Shown: positions 16,259 through 25,124, counted from the first letter of the stretch. The stretch is DNA of 64,000 nucleotides from Pseudomonas sp. Irchel s3b2 (GCF_900187445.1 NZ_FYEB01000014.1:62001-126000); one strand, 5' to 3'. Notes: generated by a model from the letters alone, not told the origin. Numbers and translations are program-made.

Positions 16259-17563
16259 ATGCTTGCCTTACTCGGCTTGGCCATGGTGGTTGTGTTCACG
16301 TTCCTGATCATGACCAAGCGTCTATCACCCATCGTTGCATTGACCATTGTTCCGATTGTCTTTGCGATCATCGGCGGCTTTGGCGGAACCACCGGCAAAA
16401 TGATGCTCGACGGCCTGAAGATGGTCGCACCGTCCGCAGCATTGCTGCTGTTCGCGATTCTGTTTTTCGGATTGATGATCGACTCAGGACTGTTCGATCC
16501 GCTGATCCGCAAGATTCTCAAACGGGTCAATGGCGACCCGATGAAAATTGCGGTCGGTACTGCGCTGCTATCGCTGACTGTCGCCCTGGACGGCGATGGC
16601 ACCACCACTTACATGATCACCTGCGCGGCAATGCTGCCGTTGTACAAGCGCATTGGGATGAACCCGATGATTTTGGCGACCGTTTCCATGCTGTCGTTGA
16701 GCATCATGAGCGGCATGACCCCTTGGGGCGGCCCGGCGACCCGGGCGATTGCCGCATTGGGGCTGGATGCCGGGGCGTACTTTGTTCCGTTGTTGCCGAC
16801 CATGATCGGCGGCGCTGCGTGGGTGGTATTCACCGCGTTCCTGCTGGGCCGCGCCGAGCGTAAACGCATTGGCAACGTCCAGCTGCAAAGCGGCGGGAGT
16901 GATTGCTATATCAAGGCGATTCTTGAGGACACGCCGCACAAACGCCCGAAACTGGCCTACGTCAACCTGTTGCTGGTGACGGCGGTGATGGTCGCGCTGG
17001 TGATGGGACTCATGCACTCGGCAATCCTGTTTCTGATTGGCTTCGTGCTGGCGCTGATGATCAACTACCCGCAACTGAACATTCAAAAAGAGCGCATCCT
17101 CGCGCACTCCGGCAATGCCATGACGGTAGTCCTGCTGGTGTTCGCGGCCGGTATCTTCGCCGGGATTTTCTCCGGAACCAAAATGGTCGACGCTCTGGCG
17201 CAAACCCTGGTTGACTGGATTCCACCGTCCTGGGGGCACTTGTTCCCGCTGGTGGTGGCGATTACCAGCATGCCGTTGACCTTCGTGCTGTCCAACGATG
17301 CCTATTATTTCGGCGTGGTGCCAATCCTCGCTAACGCGGCGGCGGCCTACGGGATCGATCCGGTGGAAATCGCCCGGGCGTCGATTCTTGGCCAGCCGGT
17401 GCACTTGATGAGCCCACTGGTGGCCTCGACCCTGTTGCTGGTGGGGATGGTCGATCGCGACCTTGGCGACTTCCAGCGCGCCACCTTCAAATGGGCGGTG
17501 TTCACTTCCCTGGTGGTCACAGCGTTAGCCCTGCTGACCGGGGCCTTGACGCTGTTCGCCTGA
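16259..17563 (+). CDS. CitMHS-family citrate/tricarboxylate transporter
   Basis: The 434-residue inner-membrane protein has about 12 hydrophobic segments and the CitMHS pattern: MTKRLSPIVALTIVPIVFAI near the N-terminus, LDGDGTTTYMITCAAMLPLY around residue 110, MTPWGGPATRAIAALG around 155, and the C-terminal VLSNDAYYFGVVPIL and GQPVHLMSPLVAST. Members import metal-citrate or related tricarboxylates with protons. It lies 99 bp after the isomerase gene and 95 bp before the OprD-type porin gene, giving outer-membrane entry, inner-membrane uptake and isomerisation in one unit. Confidence 0.92.
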   Translation: MLALLGLAMVVVFTFLIMTKRLSPIVALTIVPIVFAIIGGFGGTTGKMMLDGLKMVAPSAALLLFAILFFGLMIDSGLFDPLIRKILKRVNGDPMKIAVGTALLSLTVALDGDGTTTYMITCAAMLPLYKRIGMNPMILATVSMLSLSIMSGMTPWGGPATRAIAALGLDAGAYFVPLLPTMIGGAAWVVFTAFLLGRAERKRIGNVQLQSGGSDCYIKAILEDTPHKRPKLAYVNLLLVTAVMVALVMGLMHSAILFLIGFVLALMINYPQLNIQKERILAHSGNAMTVVLLVFAAGIFAGIFSGTKMVDALAQTLVDWIPPSWGHLFPLVVAITSMPLTFVLSNDAYYFGVVPILANAAAAYGIDPVEIARASILGQPVHLMSPLVASTLLLVGMVDRDLGDFQRATFKWAVFTSLVVTALALLTGALTLFA

Positions 17564-17658
17564 TTCATCCCTGACTCGCTACTTGATAGAACTTCACGCG
17601 CCCGATGGCGGGCGTGCGGTCACGTGCATCCTTAAAACAACAATATGAGTAGTTCGAC

Positions 17659-18912
17659 ATGACCCACTTTCTGACTCGCGGGGCTCTTCTTCCTCTTCTG
17701 GGTGTGTTGCCGATGGCTACTGCCGGTGCGAGTGATTTCATCGACGACAGCAAGTTGAAGTTGCAACTGCGTAACGTCTATATCAACGAAAACTTTCGCG
17801 ATGAGCATGGCTTGAGTGCGCGTTCGGCCAGAACCGCCAAAAGTGAGCGCACTGAGTGGGCCCAGGGCTTCCTGCTGGATTTTCAGTCGGGTTTCACCCC
17901 TGGCACAGTGGGTTTCGGGGTCGATGCACTGGGCTTGCTGGGGGTCAAACTTGATTCCGGTCGTGGCCGCAGCGGCACCGGTCTGCTGCCTGTGCACGAT
18001 GACGGCCGTGCCGCCGATGAGTTTGCCAGTGCCGGGGCGGCGGCCAAGGTCAGACTGGCCAAGACCACCCTCAAGTACGGCACTTTGCTGCCCAAAAACC
18101 CGGTACTGATCTACAACGATGCGCGCTTGCTGCCGCAAACCTACGAGGGAGGGCAAGTCACCAGTACCGACATCGAAAACCTGACCCTGACCGGCGGCCA
18201 TCTGGACCGATTCAAACTGCGCGATTCCACCGACAGCGTGTCGATCGTTCCTGACGGTTATTCAGGCGATAAAGGTGGCGATTTCACCTACGCCGGCGGT
18301 GACTACAAACTCGGCAAGAAGACGCGAGTGAGTTACTTCTACGGTGAGCTGGAAAACTTCTATCGGCAGAATTTTGCCGGCATCCAGCACGATCTGCCGT
18401 TGGGTCCCGGGGTGTTGACCGGTGACCTGCGCTATTTCAACAGCAAGGACGCGGGCCGTGCCTACGCCTCGAAAATCGATAACGACATGCTCAGCGGCCA
18501 GTTGTCTTACGCGGTGGCGGGGCACACCTTTGGTGGCGGTTACCAACAACTCAGCGGTGACGCCGGGTTGCCATACATCAGTGGTGCGACGGTGTACTCG
18601 TTCAGCAACGCTGGCATCGGCAAGTTCATCGAAGAGGACGAGAAGACCTGGATGCTCAGTTACGGTTACGACTTTGCGCCGATGGGCGTGCCGGGGCTGA
18701 CGTTCATGACCCGTTATCTCAAAGGGAACGATGGCAAGTCTGATACCAACATCAAAGAGTCCGAACGCGACACGGAGCTGGCCTATGTGGTCCAGAGTGG
18801 CACGTTCAAGGGCTTGGGCGTGAAGCTGCGCAACTACGTCTACCGTTCGGACTTCGCCCGCGGACGTGACAGCAACCGGATCTATTTCACCTACGATATT
18901 GCTCTCTGGTAG
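17659..18912 (+). CDS. OprD-family outer-membrane porin
   Basis: The 417-residue protein has a signal peptide (MTHFLTRGALLPLLGVLPMATAGA, cleavage near 24) and an OprD barrel: DFIDDSKLKLQLRNVYINENFRD at the mature start, EWAQGFLLDFQSGFTPGTVGFGVDALGLLGVKLD, and the terminal aromatic residue of the barrel (FTYDIALW). OprD proteins are substrate-specific porins for amino acids or carboxylates. Linked to a CitMHS carrier, it probably serves the same organic acid. A GC-rich hairpin near 17595-17616 lies in the gap before it and might modulate read-through. Confidence 0.93.
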   Translation: MTHFLTRGALLPLLGVLPMATAGASDFIDDSKLKLQLRNVYINENFRDEHGLSARSARTAKSERTEWAQGFLLDFQSGFTPGTVGFGVDALGLLGVKLDSGRGRSGTGLLPVHDDGRAADEFASAGAAAKVRLAKTTLKYGTLLPKNPVLIYNDARLLPQTYEGGQVTSTDIENLTLTGGHLDRFKLRDSTDSVSIVPDGYSGDKGGDFTYAGGDYKLGKKTRVSYFYGELENFYRQNFAGIQHDLPLGPGVLTGDLRYFNSKDAGRAYASKIDNDMLSGQLSYAVAGHTFGGGYQQLSGDAGLPYISGATVYSFSNAGIGKFIEEDEKTWMLSYGYDFAPMGVPGLTFMTRYLKGNDGKSDTNIKESERDTELAYVVQSGTFKGLGVKLRNYVYRSDFARGRDSNRIYFTYDIALW

Positions 18913-18931
18913 GCGCGCCGGGGCGCCTGCA

Positions 18932-19996
18932 TCAGACCCGGCTCACCGTCTGACCGCCCAACCGATACTGATTATTCCCGCTGCGCTTAGCCTCATACAT
19001 CGCCAGATCGGCAATGTGAATCAACCGGTCCATGCTCGGCGCATGGTCCGGGAACACCGCCACGCCCAGGCTGCTACCGATGTGGCGCTGGTCGTTGCCG
19101 ATGACCACTGGCGGTGCGAGTTCGATGAAGATTTTCTGGCAGATGCTGTGGGCTTCGTCTTGCAGGCTGTTGCCTTGGGGCAGGCCTTGCAGAATGACCA
19201 CGAACTCGTCGCCACCGATCCGCGCGACGGTGTCGGTTGAACGCAGGATTCTCTTCAGGCGTGTAGCGGTTGCGACCAGCACGCGGTCGCCGGCCGCATG
19301 GCCATAGTGGTCGTTGATTGCCTTGAAACCATTGAGGTCGACAAACACCAGGGCAACCCGCGTGGCGCTGATGCGGGCCTGTTCCAGGGCCTCGGACAGG
19401 CGTTCTTCAAGCACCAGTCGATTGGGCAGGCCGGTCAGCGGGTCGTAATGGGCCAGGTGTTGCAGGTAACTGGCGGAGGCTTTTTCTTCGGTGATGTCGC
19501 GTACCACGCCCATCATCTTGATCGTTGCGTCATGGGCATTCTTGACCACATTGCCGGTTTCCCGCAGCCAGCGGATGCTGCCGTCCGGCCAGACCACGCG
19601 GTATTCCTCGTCATGGTTTTCACCGGTTTCCAGACAACGCAGTTCTCCGGCGCGGACCTTGACCCGGTCGTCCGGGTGCACGCAGGCGCAGAACAGAGCG
19701 TAGGAGGGCGTCACCTCGCCGATCTTGAACCCGAACATGCCGTAGATCGCGTCCGACCAATAGAGTTTGTCGGTATCGACTTCCCAGTCCCAGGTGCCAA
19801 TGCGGGCAAAGTATTGGCTGCGTTTGAAGCGTTCGACGTCACCTTCCTGGCGGATGCTTTGTCCCTCTGTGAGGTCGTCGATCAGCGCACGGCACTCGGC
19901 CAACTGCTTTTGCAGCCAACGATCGCGCAAGATCAGCGCGACGATCAAGGCAAGCGTCATTGAGCCGATGGCCGCGTTGGTCCAGAGCTGACTCAT
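18932..19996 (-). CDS. PAS-GGDEF diguanylate cyclase
   Basis: The 354-residue protein has an N-terminal membrane anchor (about 8-24), a PAS domain (about 60-170, ARIGTWDWEVDTDKLYWSD to VVRDITEEK) and a GGDEF domain. The active-site motif GGDEF (261-265) is intact, and the inhibitory I-site RSTD (252-255) sits exactly five residues upstream, so it should make cyclic-di-GMP with product feedback. There is no EAL domain. It is convergent with the OprD gene (19 bp apart) and divergent from the FKBP gene. The PAS ligand is unknown. No clear ribosome-binding site is seen before the ATG at 19996. Confidence 0.93.
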   Translation of the reverse strand: MSQLWTNAAIGSMTLALIVALILRDRWLQKQLAECRALIDDLTEGQSIRQEGDVERFKRSQYFARIGTWDWEVDTDKLYWSDAIYGMFGFKIGEVTPSYALFCACVHPDDRVKVRAGELRCLETGENHDEEYRVVWPDGSIRWLRETGNVVKNAHDATIKMMGVVRDITEEKASASYLQHLAHYDPLTGLPNRLVLEERLSEALEQARISATRVALVFVDLNGFKAINDHYGHAAGDRVLVATATRLKRILRSTDTVARIGGDEFVVILQGLPQGNSLQDEAHSICQKIFIELAPPVVIGNDQRHIGSSLGVAVFPDHAPSMDRLIHIADLAMYEAKRSGNNQYRLGGQTVSRV

Positions 19997-20161
19997 TGAG
20001 GAATTGCGATCATGGTGTATCGAACCGTGGGAGGAGGTGGTGGGTATATTAGTTCACGGCCACCGCCGGAGACAGGCCGAAACGGTTGCCAACAGCCTGT
20101 ATTTCTGGGAAAACGGCGCCCATGAAGCCTGTTCGGGCAAGCGCACACTAGAGTGAATGTA

Positions 20162-20500
20162 ATGAATGATGAATTGCAGGTAATCGACCTTGAAGTGGGC
20201 GACGGAAAAGCCGCCGTCAAAGGCGCGCTGATCACCACTCAATATCGGGGTTGGCTGGAAGACGGCACTGAATTCGATTCTTCCTACAGTCGGGGTAAAC
20301 CGTTTCAGTGCGTGATTGGCACGGGGCGGGTGATCAAGGGCTGGGATCAGGGCATCATGGGCATGCAGGTTGGCGGTAAACGCAAGCTGCTGGTGCCGGC
20401 GCATCTGGCCTATGGCGAGCGGACGATGGGCGCGATCACGCCGAATTCGAACCTGATTTTCGAGATTGAATTGCTGGAAGTGCTGACGCGGGATGATTGA
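20162..20500 (+). CDS. FKBP-type peptidyl-prolyl cis-trans isomerase
   Basis: The 112-residue product is a single FKBP domain with the family core: GALITTQYRGWLEDGTEFDSSYSRGKPF, the VIGTGRVIKGWDQGIMGMQVGGKRKL active-site strand, and PAHLAYGERTMGAITPNSNLIFEIELLEV. It has no signal peptide or C-terminal extension, so it is a small cytoplasmic folding catalyst of the FkpB/SlyD-lacking minimal type. The ATG at 20162 is preferred over the one three codons upstream; neither has a strong ribosome-binding site. It is followed by a good intrinsic terminator. Confidence 0.92.
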   Translation: MNDELQVIDLEVGDGKAAVKGALITTQYRGWLEDGTEFDSSYSRGKPFQCVIGTGRVIKGWDQGIMGMQVGGKRKLLVPAHLAYGERTMGAITPNSNLIFEIELLEVLTRDD

Positions 20501-20529
20501 TGGCTGTGTGAGCTGAAACGACAAAACCC

Positions 20530-20563
20530 GCCATTTCTTTCCACAGAAATGGCAGTTTTTTTT
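20530..20563 (+). terminator. rho-independent terminator after FKBP gene
   Basis: GCCATTTCT (20530-20538) and AGAAATGGC (20545-20553) form a 9-bp stem with a 6-base loop, followed by a run of eight T (20556-20563). Confidence 0.9.
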
Positions 20564-20742
20564 GTCTGTGGCGAGGGGGATTGCGCTGATGCCAGGTAGT
20601 TAAGCGTTGGCTGTCCCAAAAGATCGCAGCCAGCGGCAGCTCCGGATGTCGTACGGCTTCGATTCCACGGGTGTACCCGGTCGGCGAGCTGTCGAAGGCT
20701 GTGATCTTGGCGATCCCCAGTGTTCTTTTGCCGATGGGTGAG

Positions 20743-21078
20743 TCAGGTGAATGCCTCAATATCATCAAGGGTGTCCGCCACAGTCCCTTCCAGGGAGGGG
20801 AATTTTTCCTTCAGTTTTTCAAGGGCCGGGAGTACAGCACCCAAGTCCAGATCACCCTGTCTGCGGGCTATGTGACCGAGCGCGGTGATGGCAGCTGCTG
20901 CAACCGATTCGGATTCACTCTCGAGGTACTTCAGGCAGGTGTTCTGAGCCCAAATCTTGTCTTGCTCATTCAGCCCGATAGAAACCAGTGCGGTGGCAAC
21001 GTTAGTTTCTTCGCCGCTAGCTAGAAGCCTCATCGCTTCCTCGTGGCTCATTGATGGATCTTGGTAGCGAAGGCTCAC
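20743..21078 (-). CDS. small HEAT-repeat protein of the toxin cluster
   Basis: The 111-residue protein is helical with HEAT/Armadillo-like repeats (MRLLASGEETNVATALVSIGL, CLKYLESESESVAAAAITALGHIARRQGDL). I chose the GTG at 21078 because GGGAG lies seven bases upstream; an ATG at 21051 is the alternative. It is downstream of, and on the same strand as, a colicin-E3-type toxin gene and a small acidic protein gene. HEAT-like proteins of this size are common immunity or accessory genes in polymorphic toxin loci, so a protective role is plausible but not shown. Confidence 0.7.
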   Translation of the reverse strand: MSLRYQDPSMSHEEAMRLLASGEETNVATALVSIGLNEQDKIWAQNTCLKYLESESESVAAAAITALGHIARRQGDLDLGAVLPALEKLKEKFPSLEGTVADTLDDIEAFT

Positions 21079-21103
21079 TTTTTAACTCCCATCTCAGTTG
21101 TAC

Positions 21104-21343
21104 CTACTCCCGCACCCCTATGAAGAGATCCAGTTCGGTCGGTAACTGCTCATTGAGAACTATAGCGATTTGTTGGATTTGCTCGCCGGTTAGTAACCAT
21201 TCTCCATCCGCACTTTCATCAAGACTTTTCCACCCAAGAACACCCATTACCGCGACTTCAAACTCAGGTCGAACTGTAAAGTCGTATTTTAAGGAATCAT
21301 CTTCGCCATCACCTTTTAAAAACCCACTAATCCATAAAAACAT
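21104..21343 (-). CDS. small acidic protein, probable immunity protein to the rRNase toxin
   Basis: The 79-residue product (MFLWISGFLKGDGEDDSLKY...) starts 15 bp after the toxin stop codon. Its size, acidity and position match colicin immunity proteins, although I see no clear similarity to the classical Im3 sequence; it may belong to the DUF7683-like pyocin immunity group. The stretch is visibly more AT-rich than its neighbours, as is common for toxin-immunity cassettes acquired by exchange. The partner toxin is the gene immediately upstream. Confidence 0.7.
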   Translation of the reverse strand: MFLWISGFLKGDGEDDSLKYDFTVRPEFEVAVMGVLGWKSLDESADGEWLLTGEQIQQIAIVLNEQLPTELDLFIGVRE

Positions 21344-21358
21344 AAATAGCCTCTTAAT

Positions 21359-22579
21359 TTATTTTGGGGTGGTTCTGCCGGGTTTTGCGGGGTCTATCTG
21401 TTCACCAGTTTCGTGACTGAACTCGCCAAGATGCTTACCTTGACTGTCATACTTCTCTATTGCGCCTGTCTTACTGTCCCATTCATATATTCGCCCCTTT
21501 CGGTCTTTCCACCGGCTGCGCTTACTCCCCCCGCCCTGAACACTGCTTTTTGATTTAACAGGAAGGGCATCTGGAAATGCAGGCAATGCCAACGGCGGCC
21601 GGTGGTACTTTATATCACCGCCGCCAGCAGATCTTGAAACCACAACATACAGCGGCTGCACACCTGAATCAGCCGGGAAAACAAGAATGTAGTCCTTGTA
21701 CTCAGTCGGGTAGATCGGGTTGACGATGATGTTATCTGCCTGTTCGGTAGGCGGATAAATCCAGATCTGAGGTGCTTGTGGTGCGGCCTCTAGCGGGGGA
21801 ATCCCTGAGGTGCTGGATGGGTCAACCGCTGGCGTCCATATCAAGGTTATCCCATTACCAAAGTCAGCCACCTGCTGAGAACCCTGACTCTTGAACCGGA
21901 CTACAGGAATTATTTCCCAGTCACGGCGCTTCTGGGTGTTGTACCCATAACCCTTCAAGGTGCCGTCAGCTTGTTGCTCGACATGCAGTCGAACCCGTGT
22001 ACGGCCTTCCTTGAGCGATTTGAGCTGTTCTTCTGTGTACAGGGAGCTGTCGCCCAAGCTCGACGGCCACAGCAATGCAACCATTCCAGCCAAGGCTCCA
22101 GCTGCAACACCAGCCGTCACTATACCTGCGCCAGCAGCACCCATCCCGGTACCAGCAGCACCAACTCCGCCCAGAAGAAGCGTTCCCAGTGCAGCAGGTA
22201 ACGCGCTGCCACTGATTTTTTTGAGTGGGATGTTTCCCGCCGCATCCCTTTCGCGGCCACCCAGCAGGGAGAATTTTCCGTAGTCGGTCAGTTTCTCGAC
22301 AGGGACGAACCCGGCTGGGTTGTCGTGGTTTATTACGCCGTCGGGGAGGTTGCAGCTTTTGGTGAACACGCAACCCATGGAGCTGGATTGATCCTGCTGC
22401 AGAGGTTGCCTGACAAAACGGTCTTCATATGCCTGCTGTCGGGCCAATATGTCGTCATAGGATTTTTGTCTGGCGTCGCGCTCTGCCAGTTCGGTGGCGG
22501 TCATGTAGCGGCTGGTGATGTGGTGCCCGTCGCCCGATGGTGGGTTTTGAACCCGAGGTATGTCTGTTTTGCGAGCCAT
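21359..22579 (-). CDS. S-type-pyocin-domain toxin with colicin E3-type 16S rRNase C-terminus
   Basis: The 406-residue protein begins MARKTDIPRVQNPPSGDG at an ATG with AAGGA upstream (a frame to 22633 is less likely). Residues 123-170 are a Gly/Ala-rich hydrophobic stretch, 245-316 match the S-type pyocin translocation domain (IWTPAVDPSSTSGIPPLEA, PQIWIYPPTEQADNIIVNPIY), and 348-406 match the cytotoxic domain of colicin E3/cloacin DF13 (GGGSKRSRWKDRKGRIYEWD, GKHLGEFSHETGEQ). Asp322 and His326 lie where the E3 catalytic Asp/His region is expected. Colicin E3 cleaves 16S rRNA at the decoding site. There is no receptor-binding domain, so delivery may be by a secretion system instead of as a free bacteriocin. 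Confidence 0.85.
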   Translation of the reverse strand: MARKTDIPRVQNPPSGDGHHITSRYMTATELAERDARQKSYDDILARQQAYEDRFVRQPLQQDQSSSMGCVFTKSCNLPDGVINHDNPAGFVPVEKLTDYGKFSLLGGRERDAAGNIPLKKISGSALPAALGTLLLGGVGAAGTGMGAAGAGIVTAGVAAGALAGMVALLWPSSLGDSSLYTEEQLKSLKEGRTRVRLHVEQQADGTLKGYGYNTQKRRDWEIIPVVRFKSQGSQQVADFGNGITLIWTPAVDPSSTSGIPPLEAAPQAPQIWIYPPTEQADNIIVNPIYPTEYKDYILVFPADSGVQPLYVVVSRSAGGGDIKYHRPPLALPAFPDALPVKSKSSVQGGGSKRSRWKDRKGRIYEWDSKTGAIEKYDSQGKHLGEFSHETGEQIDPAKPGRTTPK

Positions 22580-23086
22580 GAGCGTCCTTGTTTCATCTTT
22601 TGAAAACGATGCGGACGCTATATCAAAGGGCATTTGAAAGATGTAGGACGGGTCTGAAACTCTGGCCGTTGTTACAAATGGCGTTTGTCGCTATGCGTTG
22701 AGCTGAAACGGAGAAACCCTCCATCTATGCAAACAGAGATGACGGGTTTTTCGTTATTCGTGGCGAGGGGGCTTGCCCCCGTTGGGTTGCGCAGCGACCC
22801 CAAATCCAATCATCGCGGTTCTTCAGACTGACCGCATGCACCGATTTTACGGCTGCTGCGCACCCGAGCGGGAGCAAGCTCCCTCGCCACAAATGAAAGG
22901 CGATGTGGCCTGTTGCGCCAGGCTGAAATGATGCGTTGTTTGTCAGGAGCCTTCGCGGGCAAGCCCGCGATGAACGATGACGTGGTCAACCTGACGAAAC
23001 ACGGATTAATGTCTTGCTAGCCCCGGTTTTATCGGTAGAGACTTGCTGCAAGCCATCCGCCGTTACTCGAAATAGAGGCTCGCCCC
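22580..23086. other. intergenic region with terminator-like hairpin and repeats, no gene seen
   Basis: This 507-bp gap separates the divergent toxin and dmeF genes. It holds a possible hairpin ending in a T-run at about 22713-22753 (AAACCC ... GGGTTTTT with mismatches), a palindromic repeat pair at 22760-22890 and a half REP (CGCGGGCAAGCCCGCG) at 22953-22968. I see no open frame with coding character. Confidence 0.6.
22760..22890. repeat. REP-like inverted pair (GTGGCGAGGGGGCTTGC family)
   Basis: GTGGCGAGGGGGCTTGC at 22760 and its near reverse complement GCAAGCTCCCTCGCCAC ending at 22890 face each other. A single partial copy also follows the FKBP terminator (about 20568-20582). Confidence 0.75.
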
Positions 23087-24016
23087 ATGACACTGACACC
23101 TCAAACTTCGCGTTTTACCCACGACCACCTGTTTCTGGGGGCGGCCCACGATGACAATGCCCGCCGCACGTTGTGGGTGGTGGCGCTGACGTTTGTGATG
23201 ATGATTGGCGAAATTGCCGCCGGTTACATCACCGGTTCCATGGCACTGCTGGCGGACGGTTTTCATATGGCGACCCACGCCGGGGCCTTGGGCATTGCCG
23301 CGGCGGCTTACGGTTTTGCCAGGCGGCATGCCAACAACTCGCGCTTCAGTTTCGGTACCGGCAAGGTCGGGGATCTGGCGGGTTTTGCTTCAGCCGTAGT
23401 GCTGGGCCTGGTGTCGATCGGCATCGCTGGCGAATCCATCGTGCGACTGTTTCAACCGACCACCGTTGCCTTCACCGAAGCGACGGTGATTGCGGTGGTG
23501 GGGCTGGCAGTGAATATCGTCAGTGCGTTTCTGTTGTCGGGCAATCATGGACATCACGGCCATGATCATCACGATCACAGTCATGCCCACGCTCATCATC
23601 ACGACAACAACCTGCGTTCGGCGTATTTGCATGTACTGGCCGATGCGTTGACCTCGGTGCTGGCCATCGTGGCGTTGCTGGCCGGGCGCTACCTGGGTTG
23701 GGTCTGGCTGGACCCGGTGATGGGGATCGTCGGCGCCATCGTGATCGCGAGATGGGCTTATGGCTTGATGCGTGACAGCGCCGCCGTGTTGCTCGATACC
23801 ACCGATGAGCACGTCGCCGCCGAAATTCGTGAACTGCTCGAATCGACGGACGATGTTCGCATCAGTGACCTTCACGTCTGGCAAGTCGGCCCCCAGGCGC
23901 GGGCGGCGATAGTCAGCGTCGTGGCCGTGGCGGGTGTCAATGCCGACGCCATTCGCGAACGTCTGGCGCCGGTTCATGAGTTGTCTCACCTGACGGTTGA
24001 ATATCGCAACGCTTGA
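23087..24016 (+). CDS. dmeF: CDF-family metal efflux transporter DmeF
   Basis: The 309-residue cation diffusion facilitator has six membrane helices with metal-site motifs (ALLADGFHMATHA in helix 2, LHVLADALTSVLA in helix 5), a His-rich cytoplasmic loop (about 154-173) and a C-terminal regulatory domain. The opening THDHLFLGAAHDDNARRT is typical of DmeF, which exports Co2+ and Ni2+, rather than of ZitB/CzcD. No dmeR repressor is adjacent. Its stop is one base from the convergent P450 stop. Confidence 0.87.
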   Translation: MTLTPQTSRFTHDHLFLGAAHDDNARRTLWVVALTFVMMIGEIAAGYITGSMALLADGFHMATHAGALGIAAAAYGFARRHANNSRFSFGTGKVGDLAGFASAVVLGLVSIGIAGESIVRLFQPTTVAFTEATVIAVVGLAVNIVSAFLLSGNHGHHGHDHHDHSHAHAHHHDNNLRSAYLHVLADALTSVLAIVALLAGRYLGWVWLDPVMGIVGAIVIARWAYGLMRDSAAVLLDTTDEHVAAEIRELLESTDDVRISDLHVWQVGPQARAAIVSVVAVAGVNADAIRERLAPVHELSHLTVEYRNA

Positions 24017-24017
24017 G

Positions 24018-25124
24018 TCAGGCAAAGACCGGAATGCGCCCATTCAGGGAAGGGCGGTAGTGCCAGGTCAAACAGTCCAAAGCAGGTTTCATCGCCAGGA
24101 TCTCAGTCAGGGTGGCACTGGCAATGCTCATGGCCAACACCTGCCCCGGACATTGATGACGACCCGCGCCGAAAGTGAAGCTGCGACGGTTCGGGCGGTC
24201 GAGCAAAAACGCATCGGGATTGTCATTAAGCTGCGGATCGCGATTGGCTGAGGCCAGCAGCACCAGGATGACGTCGCCGGGGTTCAGGCTCACGCCGTCG
24301 ATTTCACACGGTGCGGCGACGAAGCGGCGGGTGTTTTGCACCGACGGGTCGAAGCGCTGGACTTCAGCGATCAGGTCATCAACATGAGTCGAATCCAACT
24401 GTGGGTTTCGGATCAACGCCAATAGCGCATTACCGATCAGCCCGGCGGTGGCTTCATAGGTCTGGGAGAACAGGCCGATCAGGTTGGCGATCAAGGTTTC
24501 AGAATCGGTCGATGTGTCAGCGAAGCGCTGCCGGATACCGGCGAGTAAGGTGCTTCGATTGTTCGGGTCGTCCAGAAGCTCGATGAAATAACCCTTCAGC
24601 TGTTCCGCCGCGACATGGGCGGCGTCCAGTTGCGCCGGATCGCTGAGCGGTGACAGGCAGGCAACGAAATCGGCGGTGAGCTCGCTGATGGCCCGGCCCT
24701 GAGCCGGAGAAAACCCCGGCAACGCCGCCACTACGCAGACCGGCCCGCGAAACATCGCCGCGTACAACCCGTCGGCACCCGGGGTAATCAATCGAGCGCC
24801 GACCAATGCATTGACCTCGTGCACGTCAATCAACGTCAGCCCCGGCTCAATCGCCGCCCTCGGGCAACGCTGCCGTTCGCCCTCGTTCATCCGCATCAAC
24901 TGACCGAACACCTTGCCGGCCATGCCTTGAGCAATCACTTGGGGCACCGGCTCGTGGGACGGCCGGACATGGCAGTCCGGATGCGCCAGCACGGCGGCAA
25001 CGGCACGGGCGCTGCTGGCCACCCACAGTTTCAGTCCTTGATGAAAAAACAGCCCACCCTCGGCGCGCAATTGCGCGTAGTAGGGATAAGGGTCGGGGTG
25101 AGTCGCAGCGATGATCGGATCCAT
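24018..25124 (-). CDS. cytochrome P450
   Basis: The 368-residue soluble P450 carries the haem-ligand loop FTFGAGRHQCPGQ near residue 315-330 and the R-rich meander (RFVAAPCEIDGVSLNPGDVILVLLASANRDP). The I-helix (QTYEATAGLIGNALLA) has a modified acid/Thr motif. The ATG at 25124 (MDPIIAATHPDPYPYYAQLRAEGG) is the natural P450 start; an upstream extension is not family-like. It is divergent from an ArsR-type regulator with 79 bp between starts. No ferredoxin or reductase gene is adjacent, so electrons must come from elsewhere. The substrate is unknown. Confidence 0.9.
   Translation of the reverse strand: MDPIIAATHPDPYPYYAQLRAEGGLFFHQGLKLWVASSARAVAAVLAHPDCHVRPSHEPVPQVIAQGMAGKVFGQLMRMNEGERQRCPRAAIEPGLTLIDVHEVNALVGARLITPGADGLYAAMFRGPVCVVAALPGFSPAQGRAISELTADFVACLSPLSDPAQLDAAHVAAEQLKGYFIELLDDPNNRSTLLAGIRQRFADTSTDSETLIANLIGLFSQTYEATAGLIGNALLALIRNPQLDSTHVDDLIAEVQRFDPSVQNTRRFVAAPCEIDGVSLNPGDVILVLLASANRDPQLNDNPDAFLLDRPNRRSFTFGAGRHQCPGQVLAMSIASATLTEILAMKPALDCLTWHYRPSLNGRIPVFA

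Noticed and set aside
17595..17616. GC hairpin between the CitMHS and OprD genes as a terminator
   Set aside because: The stem contains a bulge and no T-run follows; it could equally be a REP fragment.
22713..22753. Hairpin with T-run near the toxin gene as a terminator
   Set aside because: The stem has several mismatches and it lies upstream of the toxin start, so I noted it only within the intergenic entry.
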